From: Pseudomonas viridiflava
Lineage (GTDB): Bacteria > Pseudomonadota > Gammaproteobacteria > Pseudomonadales > Pseudomonadaceae
Reading direction: 5' to 3'
DNA: 64,000 nt
Assembly: GCF_900590885.1 (NCBI RefSeq)
Contig: NZ_UUON01000033.1
Coordinates: 266,206-330,205 of the forward strand
Shown here in pieces: positions 27,810 to 35,267 of this stretch. Position numbers and translations under genes: made by a program. Every line of letters starts with the position of its first letter. The stretch's first letter is position 1. Below the pieces are notes generated by a model, which ran no database searches, was not told where the DNA came from, and saw only the letters and a program-made list of their open reading frames with translations.

Positions 27810-28580
27810 GTGGCCCTCATACGTTTTGGTCTGGCGTTTGCTCTATTGTTCTCGGCGGATACTGTTGCCGCCGCCGACCCACCGCGACGCGAAATCCGTT
27901 TCGCCGTTGCGGCGCAATTCCCTCCCTTCCAGAGCCGCGACCCGCAAGGGCAGTTGGTCGGCCTGCATATCGAGCTGGGTAACGCCCTGTGTCAGCAGTT
28001 GAACGTGCGCTGTACCTGGGTCGACCAGGTGCTGGTGGAAGACTTTGCCGCCCTTGAAGCCCGGCAATTCGACGCGATCATGGGCATGGCCCCCACCTCT
28101 GAACGGCGGCGCAGGGTCAACTTCACGGACCACCTTTACCCCTTCACCACCCGTCTGGTCGCACGCAGCGCCTCTGGCCTGCTGCCGACCGCGCAGTCGC
28201 TCAAGGGCAAGCGCGTTGGCGTATTGCTGGGCAGCAATCGCGAAGCCTTTGCCCGCGCGCAATGGGCGCCTGCCGGCGTGGTCATCAAGGCGTTCTGGCT
28301 TAACGATGAACTGGTCCGCAGCCTGGTGGCCGGCGATATCGACGCCACCCTGCAAGGCCCTGTGGAAATCCGCCGAGCTTTGCTCGACACCGTCCACGGC
28401 GAGGGCTTTGCCTTTCTGGGCCCGGTACTGTCTGCCGAACTGTTGGGCGACGGCGCCGCGATTGCCCTGCGCAAGCCCGATACGGCACTGCGCAACGACC
28501 TCAACCAGGCGCTGGCCGCGTTGATGCGCAGCGGTGAGTACCATCGGATCCTGGCGCCGTATCGCCTGCAAGCGCAGTGA
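27810..28580 (+). CDS. Periplasmic solute-binding protein (SBP family 3)
   Basis: A 256-residue protein resembling the polar amino-acid binding proteins of ABC importers. It has a signal peptide (LAFALLFSADTVAAA), then EIRFAVAAQFPPF, GLHIELGNALC, FDAIMGMAPTSERRRRVNFT and GKRVGVLLGSNREAF, in the order expected for the two lobes. The SER-R segment matches the ligand carboxylate-binding Arg region. The start is a GTG at 27810 after GGAAAAGGACG. No permease or ATPase is nearby. The next gene encodes a close paralogue that carries an additional domain, so the pair looks like a tandem duplication. Confidence 0.85.
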   Translation: MALIRFGLAFALLFSADTVAAADPPRREIRFAVAAQFPPFQSRDPQGQLVGLHIELGNALCQQLNVRCTWVDQVLVEDFAALEARQFDAIMGMAPTSERRRRVNFTDHLYPFTTRLVARSASGLLPTAQSLKGKRVGVLLGSNREAFARAQWAPAGVVIKAFWLNDELVRSLVAGDIDATLQGPVEIRRALLDTVHGEGFAFLGPVLSAELLGDGAAIALRKPDTALRNDLNQALAALMRSGEYHRILAPYRLQAQ

Positions 28581-28809
28581 TGGCTAATTAATTGCGCTGG
28601 AGCTCGGGGTATGTGCCGCGCTGGACCAGGAGTTCTGGGGGCGGCGGTAAGGCCCAAAACCGTCTACGCTGATTTTGGGAGCAATCCTACGAAACAAACA
28701 GGCGAGTCGTAGTTGAGGACCGGTCAGTGCTTGTTAGAACGTCTGGTGCGTTCGGGCTGTGAGTGATGCTGCCCGCATGCTTCACACAACTTTGGCACAG
28801 GACAGGTTT

Positions 28810-29973
28810 ATGACTACGACAAGACGGCTGTTGGCGCTGGCGACATTCTCTGTGATTTTATTCGCCGGAACGGGCTGCGCTATTGTGCCCCAGCCCGAGA
28901 ACCCCTGGCGCGAGATAAGCTTCGGGGTCGAGGCGGATGTCCCCCCCTTTGAATACCGCAATGCGCAAGGCGATCTCGTGGGGTTGGATATCGAGTTGGG
29001 CAACGCCCTGTGTGCCGAGCTTAACGCGCGGTGCGTATGGGTCGATCAGCCGTATGCGACCAACATCGCCGCGCTGCAGGCCGGGCGTTTCGACGCAATC
29101 ATGCCCATGACCGCCACACCGGCGCGGCGTGAAACCGTCGACTTCACCCAGGACCTCTATGCCCTGCAAAGCAAGCTGGTTGCCCCACGGGGAGCCAATC
29201 TGCTGCCGAACCCACAATCGCTCAAGGGCAAACGTGTCGGCGTACTCGCGGGCACCAGCCGCGAGGCCTTTGCCAAGGCACGCTGGGCCCCTCAAGGGGT
29301 GACGGTGCGCAGCTTCGGCCTCAATACCGAGTTGATCCGCAGCTTGCAGGCAGGGGAAATCGACGCCACCTTGCAAAACACCATCGAAATCAGCGAAGCC
29401 TTGTTGAACACACCTCAGGGGGTGGCGTTTGCCTTCGCCGGGCCGGCGATTGTCGATGAAATGCTCGGCGGCGGCGTGGCGATTGCGACGCGCAAGACCA
29501 ACCCCGCCTTGACCGCCGCGTTGAACAAGGCCCTGCAGCGCTTGAAAGACAACGGCAAGTACGCGGCGATCACCGAGCCTTACCTGGGCGCCGCCTCGCC
29601 CAAACCGGCCAAGATGATTTACACACCGGCCGAGGCGGGTTTGCCGTTTTCTGAAACCGTGCAAGTCGGCCAGACCCTCTACATCTCGGGCTTGTTGGGC
29701 CTGGATGCCAACGGCGACCTGGTGCCCGGTGGCATTCGCGGCGAAACCACGCAGGTCTTCAAGACCCTGCGTGACATTCTCCAGGCACGCGGTATCGGCA
29801 TGGACCGGGTGGCCAAATGCATGGTGATCCTGGCCGACCTCAAGGACTTTGCCGCGATGAACCAGGTGTATGCCAGTGCTTTCCGGGCGGACCGCCTGCC
29901 GACCCGAACCACCATCGGCGCCAAGTTGCTGGCCAATGCGCGCATTGAAGTCGAGTGCATGGCCAGCCTTTGA
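28810..29973 (+). CDS. Solute-binding protein fused to a RidA (YjgF) domain, predicted exported
   Basis: A 387-residue two-domain protein. Residues 1-23 form a signal sequence ending AGTGC, a possible though imperfect lipobox with Cys23. Residues 30-258 are an SBP family 3 domain clearly paralogous to the preceding gene (FGVEADVPPFEY, GLDIELGNALC, MTATPARRETVDFT, LKGKRVGVLAG). Residues 268-387 are a complete RidA domain: PFSETVQVGQTLYISGLLGLD, then FAAMNQVYASAF, then LPTRTTIGA with R366 aligning with the catalytic Arg of RidA, and ARIEVECMASL with the family Glu. RidA normally acts on 2-aminoacrylate imines in the cytoplasm. The start at 28810 is preferred over 28759 because AGGA lies seven bases upstream and the signal sequence then begins correctly. 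Confidence 0.88.
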   Translation: MTTTRRLLALATFSVILFAGTGCAIVPQPENPWREISFGVEADVPPFEYRNAQGDLVGLDIELGNALCAELNARCVWVDQPYATNIAALQAGRFDAIMPMTATPARRETVDFTQDLYALQSKLVAPRGANLLPNPQSLKGKRVGVLAGTSREAFAKARWAPQGVTVRSFGLNTELIRSLQAGEIDATLQNTIEISEALLNTPQGVAFAFAGPAIVDEMLGGGVAIATRKTNPALTAALNKALQRLKDNGKYAAITEPYLGAASPKPAKMIYTPAEAGLPFSETVQVGQTLYISGLLGLDANGDLVPGGIRGETTQVFKTLRDILQARGIGMDRVAKCMVILADLKDFAAMNQVYASAFRADRLPTRTTIGAKLLANARIEVECMASL

Positions 29974-29983
29974 GCCTGCGCGC

Positions 29984-30727
29984 CTAAGCGGCCCGCAGGG
30001 AGATGAACGCGTAGTTGGCCGGGACCTCGGTGGCAATCTGCGCGCCGGCGTCCAGCAGCTGTTCGGCGATGTCCATGCCGGACACATGGAACACCCATTC
30101 ATTGGCCACGGACGGCTGACCCACCGCCAACTCGATGGCCTGGGCAAACGCGCCCATGTCCGGCAGGTAGGCGGTAAACCCGTCGCCCTTGAGCGCCGTG
30201 GTGCGGATCCCGAGCAGGGCGCACACCGCCTCTTTGGTCTGCACATCGTCACGGTCGGCCTGGCGCGATTGGCGGATCAGCTGCGCCAACTCCTGGTCCA
30301 CCAACTCGCCACCGACGATCAGAGCCGGCCCCTGTTCCCAGGATTCCGGCGGGCAATCCTTGGCGGCGGGGTTGAGCGGAATGTGCGGGTTGATCTCCAT
30401 CGGATAGATCCGGCACACCAACGGGCGGCGCTCATAGATGCGGCACAGGTTGTCTTCGTCAAGATTCCGGCAGCGCCCGGCGTTGTAGGCGGCAAAGGTG
30501 ATGGCTACGAATGCCTCGGTGTTGCCGCTGGGCACCACCACTGAACGCCGCTCGGCGTGTTCACGTTGCTGCTGGGGCAGGCCCAGCCCGTTGCCGAGGA
30601 AACCTTCCACCAGAACGATGACGTTACCGCCGTCTGCGGCCCACATGCGGGCCTCTGCGAGGGTCAGGGGGACGTGATGGTCGGTGCAGCATTTGCCACA
30701 ACCGACGCAGGAAAAATGGGTGTTCAT
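29984..30727 (-). CDS. YkgJ-family cysteine-cluster protein
   Basis: A 247-residue cytoplasmic protein. The N-terminal FSCVGCGKCC and the later GRCRNLDEDNLCRIYERRPLVCRIYP form the YkgJ (UPF0153) CxxCxxCC plus C-x-C pattern, thought to bind zinc or an Fe-S cluster. A C-terminal extension of about 110 residues has no recognised motif. The function is not established for the family. I use the ATG at 30727; a GTG at 30742 would add five residues. Neither has a strong ribosome-binding site. It is convergent with the solute-binding/RidA gene. Confidence 0.8.
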   Translation of the reverse strand: MNTHFSCVGCGKCCTDHHVPLTLAEARMWAADGGNVIVLVEGFLGNGLGLPQQQREHAERRSVVVPSGNTEAFVAITFAAYNAGRCRNLDEDNLCRIYERRPLVCRIYPMEINPHIPLNPAAKDCPPESWEQGPALIVGGELVDQELAQLIRQSRQADRDDVQTKEAVCALLGIRTTALKGDGFTAYLPDMGAFAQAIELAVGQPSVANEWVFHVSGMDIAEQLLDAGAQIATEVPANYAFISLRAA

Positions 30728-30836
30728 GGGCGGATCTGTCACCAGGCAAGGTCAGAGGGCACGCAGGAACGGTGACGGGTTTTTACCTCTTTCCACCATT
30801 CAGGCTCTCTGGAAGCAAGTTATGCGCCAGTGCCTG

Positions 30837-31319
30837 TCAGTCTTCGGCGACCACATCGCGAAGCACAAAGACCATGCCGGCACTTTCATACAGCTGCCGG
30901 GCGCGCAGGTTGCTCTCGCGCACCTTGAGGTCGACATAGGGCTCGCCGCGCTGCTTGAACGCATGGAAGGTATGCAGCAGCAACGCGCGGCCCAGCCCCT
31001 GGCCCTGGGCGCAAGGGTGGATAGACAGGTTCTTGATGAACGCGCTGGTCCAGCATTGCGCCACGCCGAGAATGCCCTCGGCGTTGCTGGCCACCAGGCA
31101 CAGGGTGGGGTCGAACTCGGCGTCGGTGATGAACTGGTGCTGCCAGGCCTGCAGATTGGGCACGCGGCCGCCGCCCTGGTCCTGGGTCATGCGCAATGTC
31201 GCGTGAATCGCCGGGGCGAGGTCCTCACGGTAATGATCCAGCACAGTCCCTGCCGGCCATTGTGGCGCGGGCAGGCTGGCGGTGAGGTTGCGGCGCAGCA
31301 GTTGGTAATACTCTGTCAC
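30837..31319 (-). CDS. GNAT-family N-acetyltransferase
   Basis: A 160-residue acetyl-CoA-dependent acetyltransferase. The motif A region LSIHPCAQGQGLGRALLLHTF holds the Q/R-x-x-G-x-G/A pyrophosphate loop, and the C-terminal NLRARQLYESAGMVFV is the usual GNAT end. The substrate is unknown. The start is a GTG at 31319 (TTG at 31322 possible), three bases past the cheV stop, so it is probably co-transcribed with cheV. Confidence 0.85.
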   Translation of the reverse strand: MTEYYQLLRRNLTASLPAPQWPAGTVLDHYREDLAPAIHATLRMTQDQGGGRVPNLQAWQHQFITDAEFDPTLCLVASNAEGILGVAQCWTSAFIKNLSIHPCAQGQGLGRALLLHTFHAFKQRGEPYVDLKVRESNLRARQLYESAGMVFVLRDVVAED

Positions 31320-31322
31320 CAA

Positions 31323-32225
31323 TTACAGACCCTTTTGCGCCACGGTCTGGGCGGCCACCACCAGGCACTTGGTCAGCTCCGGGGAGGAGAACTTAGTCAG
31401 CACCGCGTCGGCACCGGCCAGGCGCGCTTTTTCGCTGTTCATCGCACTGTCCAGAGAGGTGTGCAACAACACGTAAAGCTGCTGGAAATCCGGGGTTTCG
31501 CGCAGGGTGCGGGTGAGGGCATAGCCGTCCATTTCCGACATCTCGATGTCGGACACCACCACGTTGATCTGCTCGACCGTGCCTTGCAGCTCCAGCAGCA
31601 CATCAATGGCTTCCTTGGCACTGCGCGCGGTGTGGCACGTGAGGCCGAGGTTACGCAGAGTGTGCACCGACTGCTGCAGGGCCACCTGGCTGTCGTCCAC
31701 CACCAGAATCCGTGCGTTGCCCAGCACCTCGGCCTCTTCCATGGTCAGGTCGGTGGGCGCCGCTTCAATCGGCGCCGGCGCGATGCCGTGGATGACTTTT
31801 TCGATGTCCAGCACCTGCACCAGGCCGCCTTCGACCTGGGTGACCCCGGTGATGAAGGCGCGGTTGCCGCCGGAGCCGTAAGGCGGCGGGCGGATATCGG
31901 TGGTCAGGCAGTGCACGATCTTGCTCACCGCCTGCACGTGCAGGCCCTGCTTGGAGCGGCTCACGTCGGTGACGATCAGGCAGCCGCCGTCCGGGTCGGC
32001 CAAGGGCATTTCGCCCAGGGCACGGCTGAGGTCGATCACCGCCAGCGAGTTACCGCGCAGGGTAGCGATGCCTTTGACGTGGGGGTGCGACTCCGGCAGC
32101 TTGGTCAGCGGCGGGCAGGGGATGATTTCGCTGACTTTCAGCAGGTTGATCGCCATCAGCTTGCCGCTGCGCAAGGTAAAGAGCAGAAGCGAGAGTGAGT
32201 CTGCGCGGGCTTTGGTGGTGGACAT
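31323..32225 (-). CDS. cheV: Chemotaxis coupling protein CheV (CheW-REC)
   Basis: A 300-residue protein with an N-terminal CheW-like domain (about residues 10-150: LSLLLFTLRSGKLMAINLLKV, IATLRGNSLAVIDL) and a C-terminal receiver domain (172-295: ILVVDDSQ, phosphoacceptor D226 in VVVSDIEMSEMDGYA). CheV couples chemoreceptors to CheA and may act as a phosphate sink. There are no other chemotaxis genes nearby; pseudomonads carry several orphan cheV genes. It is followed within a few bases by the GNAT gene. Confidence 0.9.
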   Translation of the reverse strand: MSTTKARADSLSLLLFTLRSGKLMAINLLKVSEIIPCPPLTKLPESHPHVKGIATLRGNSLAVIDLSRALGEMPLADPDGGCLIVTDVSRSKQGLHVQAVSKIVHCLTTDIRPPPYGSGGNRAFITGVTQVEGGLVQVLDIEKVIHGIAPAPIEAAPTDLTMEEAEVLGNARILVVDDSQVALQQSVHTLRNLGLTCHTARSAKEAIDVLLELQGTVEQINVVVSDIEMSEMDGYALTRTLRETPDFQQLYVLLHTSLDSAMNSEKARLAGADAVLTKFSSPELTKCLVVAAQTVAQKGL

Positions 32226-32317
32226 AAAAACCTTCTGTGAATCAGGGATGACGATCTATAGAGGGTTATCGACTTGGCGGGTCCAGGCTTTAACCGGATT
32301 TTGTGTCGGGATGGTTC

Positions 32318-32349
32318 AATGTGGGAGGGGAGCAAGCCCCCTCCCTCAC
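32318..32349. repeat. REP palindrome, copy B (imperfect)
   Basis: AATGTGGGAGGGGAGCAAGC followed by CCCCTCCCTCAC: the same motif as the other REP copies but with an extra base in the left arm and a changed right end, so the outer stem is weakened. It lies between cheV and the downstream end of the dehydrogenase gene. Confidence 0.8.
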
Positions 32350-32358
32350 GAGCAATGA

Positions 32359-33333
32359 TCAGCCTTTCCACACCTGCGGGTTCACCAGGTCCTGCGGACG
32401 CTGGCCGAGCAAGGCGCTGCGCAGGTTGTCCAGGGCACGGTTGGCCATGGCTTCGCGGGTTTCATTCGTCGCCGAGCCGATATGCGGCAGGGTCACCGCG
32501 TTGCTCAGTTGGAACAGCGGCGACTCGGCCAGCGGCTCCTGCTCGTACACATCCAACCCGGCGCCACGGATCTGCTGGGTTTGCAGAGCGTGGATCAACG
32601 CCGGTTCGTCGACCACCGGGCCACGGGAAATATTGATCAGGATTGCGCTGGGCTTCATCAGCCCCAGTTCGCGGGTGCTGATCAGGTGGCGGGTCTTGTC
32701 GCTGAGCGGCACTACCAGGCAGACGAAATCCGCCTCGGCCAGCAGTTGGTCCAGGCTGCGGAACTGTGCGCCGAGTTCTTGCTCAAGCTCGGCCTTGCGG
32801 CTGTTGCCGTTGTACAGAATCGGCATGTTGAAACCCAGGCGTCCACGCCGGGCCACGGCCGCGCCGATGTTGCCCATGCCGACGATGCCCAGGGTTTTGC
32901 CGTGCACGTCGCAGCCGAACAATGGTGCGCCGACGCTGGCTTTCCACTGGCCGGCCTTGGTCCAGGCGTCGAGTTCGGCGACGCGGCGTGCGCTGCTCAT
33001 GAGCAGGGCGAAGGCCAGGTCGGCGGTGCTTTCGGTGAGGACGTCGGGGGTGTTGGTGAGCATGATGCCGCGCTCGTTGAAGTACGGTACGTCGTAGTTG
33101 TCGTAGCCGACCGAGACGCTTGATACGACTTCGAGCTTGGTTGCGCCGTGCAATTGTTCGCGACCGAGTTTGCGGCCTACGCCGATGAGGCCGTGGGCGT
33201 GGGGCAGGGCTTCGTTGAATTGCGCGTTGATGTCACCCAGTTTGGGGTTGGGGGCGATGACGTCGAAGTCCTGTTGCAGGCGTTCGATCATTGGCGGGGT
33301 GACGCGGCTGAAGGCTAGGACGGTCTTTTTCAT
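32359..33333 (-). CDS. ghrB: 2-hydroxyacid dehydrogenase, GhrB/TkrA type (glyoxylate/hydroxypyruvate/2-ketogluconate reductase)
   Basis: A 324-residue NAD(P)H-dependent D-2-hydroxyacid dehydrogenase, the same length as E. coli GhrB. The dinucleotide fold GKTLGIVGMGNIGAAVARRG is near residue 145. The catalytic residues appear as Arg in NISRGPVVDE, Glu in DVYEQEPL and His in LPHIGSATNETR. It reduces glyoxylate, hydroxypyruvate or 2-ketogluconate; which one cannot be decided. The open frame extends to 33429, but that extension lies in the repeat element flank; the ATG at 33333 gives the family N-terminus MKKTVLAFSRV. The element starting near 33410 forms its upstream region. Confidence 0.88.
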   Translation of the reverse strand: MKKTVLAFSRVTPPMIERLQQDFDVIAPNPKLGDINAQFNEALPHAHGLIGVGRKLGREQLHGATKLEVVSSVSVGYDNYDVPYFNERGIMLTNTPDVLTESTADLAFALLMSSARRVAELDAWTKAGQWKASVGAPLFGCDVHGKTLGIVGMGNIGAAVARRGRLGFNMPILYNGNSRKAELEQELGAQFRSLDQLLAEADFVCLVVPLSDKTRHLISTRELGLMKPSAILINISRGPVVDEPALIHALQTQQIRGAGLDVYEQEPLAESPLFQLSNAVTLPHIGSATNETREAMANRALDNLRSALLGQRPQDLVNPQVWKG

Positions 33334-33409
33334 GGGCTGCGGGCTCGGCGACTGCTTGTTGTTGGGGATGGTAAGCACGCTAACATTCTTGGGTTTGGTT
33401 GTCAGGGTG

Positions 33410-34087
33410 GGGGCGGAGTACATATCCATTTCTGCGGTAACGGCGGCTTAGGGTTCCGCTCTTACAGCGGGTCACTTTTGGAAGGACCCAAAAGTAACCA
33501 AAAGGTCCTCGCCCCCACCACTCGGTGCCTCGCCTAGGCTCGGCATGCCCGTAATCCGACAGTGATGTGGGGGGCCGCCGCCACGCGCCATCCATGGCGC
33601 GGGGCGGCTAAACCGGCATCCCTGCCGGTTTACCCCCCACATCCCTGTCGAATTCCGGCCATCGTGGTTGACGGGGCGATTTCAGATCAAAATCACAAGC
33701 AAAGCAGATCAAAAGCAGAGCACGGCGGCCTAAGAGCCGACCTGAGTGGTTAGATCAAAAGCGCCGTTGCTCTGTTTTTGATTTGGCCCTTACATCCTTT
33801 TCGCTGACGAAGTCAGCGCTCTTTTGATCTGCGCTTTTGATCGTGATCTTAGGCGCCCCGTTAAACACGCTGGCCGAACGCAGGCTTGAATCCGTGGGTA
33901 ACCCGGCAGGACGCCGGGTTAGCCGCACTGGGCCAAGGATGGCCCATTGCGGCGGCCCACGGATTCAAGCCTGCGTTCGGGCACACCGAGCCTAAGCGAG
34001 GTGCCGAGTGTTGGGGCAAGAGCCCTTTGGTTACTTTGGGGCTCTTTTCCAAAGTGACCCGCCGTAAGGGCGGAACCGTACTCAGCC
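33410..34087. mobile_element. Palindrome-rich intergenic element, copy 1 (non-coding, MITE-like)
   Basis: This stretch is nearly identical to 63414-64000. Its core (33452-34077) begins GGTTCCGCTCTTACAGCGGG and ends with the imperfect reverse complement (CCCGCCGTAAGGGCGGAACC), giving inverted ends of about 95 bp. Inside are a nested palindrome at about 33563-33642 (CCGGCATCCCTGCCGG within GATGTGGGGGG arms), a tract with repeated GATCAAAA, and a perfect 25 bp inverted repeat (33874-33898 with 33956-33980) enclosing two smaller hairpins. Short open frames in it (for example at 33562) are by-products of the repeat. No transposase is present. It fills the 783 bp between ghrB and the LysR gene. Confidence 0.75.
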
Positions 34088-34116
34088 ATCACCCAACCAA
34101 CGGATATGCCCCCAAT

Positions 34117-35085
34117 CTAGTTGGCCAACCGCGCCCCACTAAGACTCCCACTCAATTCGTAAGCCACCAACTCCGCCTGATGCGCCGCCAAAATCTCCGG
34201 CAACGACCCGCGCAAATACTCCACCCACGTCTTGATCTTCGCATCCAGATACTGCCGCGACGGGTAGATGGCGTACAGATTCAGCTCCTGCGAACGATAG
34301 TTGGGCATCACCCGCACCAACGTCCCATTACGCAACCCCTCAATCGCCGCATATACCGGCAACAACCCCACCCCCATCCCGCTGGTGATCGCCGTCTTCA
34401 TCGCATCCGCCGAATTCACCAGAAACGGCGACGTATTGATCGCCACACTTTCCTGCCCCTCAGGCCCATTGAACGTCCACTTGTCCAACTGAATCACCGG
34501 GCTCACCAAGCGCAGACACGCATGGTTGAGCAAATCCTGGGGCCGTTGCGCGCACCCCTTGGCCTTGACGTAATCCGGCGACGCACACGCGATGCTGTAA
34601 GTGATGCCCAAGCGCTGCGACACAAACCCCGAATCCGGCAGTTCGCTGGCCAGCACGATGGACACGTCGTAGCCCTCGTCGAGCAGGTCCGGCACGCGGT
34701 TGGCCAGGGTCAGGTCGAAGGTCACGTCCGGGTGGGTGCGGCGGTAGCGCGCAATCGCATCGATGACGAAATGCTGGCCGATGCCGGTCATGGTGTGCAC
34801 TTTCAGCTGCCCGGCGGGGCGGGCATGGGCGTCGCTGGCTTCGGCCTCGGCTTCTTCGACGTACGCCAGGATCTGCTCACAGCGCAGCAGGTAGCGTTTA
34901 CCCGCCTCGGTGAGCGCGATGCGGCGGGTGGTGCGGTTGAGCAAGCGGGTTTGCAGATGGGCCTCCAGGTTGGAGACCGCGCGCGAGACGTTGGCGGTGG
35001 TGGTGTCCAGTTGCACGGCGGCGGCGGTGAAGCTGCCGGCTTCGGCCACGCAACTGAAGGCGCGCATGTTTTGCAAAGTGTCCAT
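34117..35085 (-). CDS. LysR-family transcriptional regulator (AaeR-like)
   Basis: A 322-residue LysR regulator. The N-terminal winged helix (MRAFSCVAEAGSFTAAAVQL, TTANVSRAVSNLEAHLQTRL, RTTRRIALTEAG) occupies residues 1-60 and the effector-binding domain about 90-300. It is divergent from the Aae-type efflux operon starting at 35268, with a 182 bp shared intergenic region, the arrangement of E. coli aaeR/aaeXAB, so it probably activates that operon in response to an aromatic acid. The operator could not be defined from sequence alone. Confidence 0.9.
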   Translation of the reverse strand: MDTLQNMRAFSCVAEAGSFTAAAVQLDTTTANVSRAVSNLEAHLQTRLLNRTTRRIALTEAGKRYLLRCEQILAYVEEAEAEASDAHARPAGQLKVHTMTGIGQHFVIDAIARYRRTHPDVTFDLTLANRVPDLLDEGYDVSIVLASELPDSGFVSQRLGITYSIACASPDYVKAKGCAQRPQDLLNHACLRLVSPVIQLDKWTFNGPEGQESVAINTSPFLVNSADAMKTAITSGMGVGLLPVYAAIEGLRNGTLVRVMPNYRSQELNLYAIYPSRQYLDAKIKTWVEYLRGSLPEILAAHQAELVAYELSGSLSGARLAN

Positions 35086-35267
35086 GGAGTGTTCTCAGGG
35101 GAGATAACAAATTGTGACAGAAAGTTACGCCGTCCAGTGATCCCTACCAACGGATTATCGCTTGAACGGTAACAAAGATTCACAGGAATGCCAGCTTATC
35201 GCCCTTCATGCCGCCGCCTAGAATTGCGCCACCTACCGTGCATCACCCCCACAGGAATTCGCTTGCC

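Noticed and set aside
33562..33753. 63-codon frame within the repeat element, also present at 63567-63803
   Set aside because: It lies across nested palindromes, its end differs between the two copies because of unit slippage, and it has no ribosome site.
33660..33860. Possible CRISPR-like array from GATCAAAA repeats
   Set aside because: Units are short, irregularly spaced and without unique spacers; no cas genes nearby.
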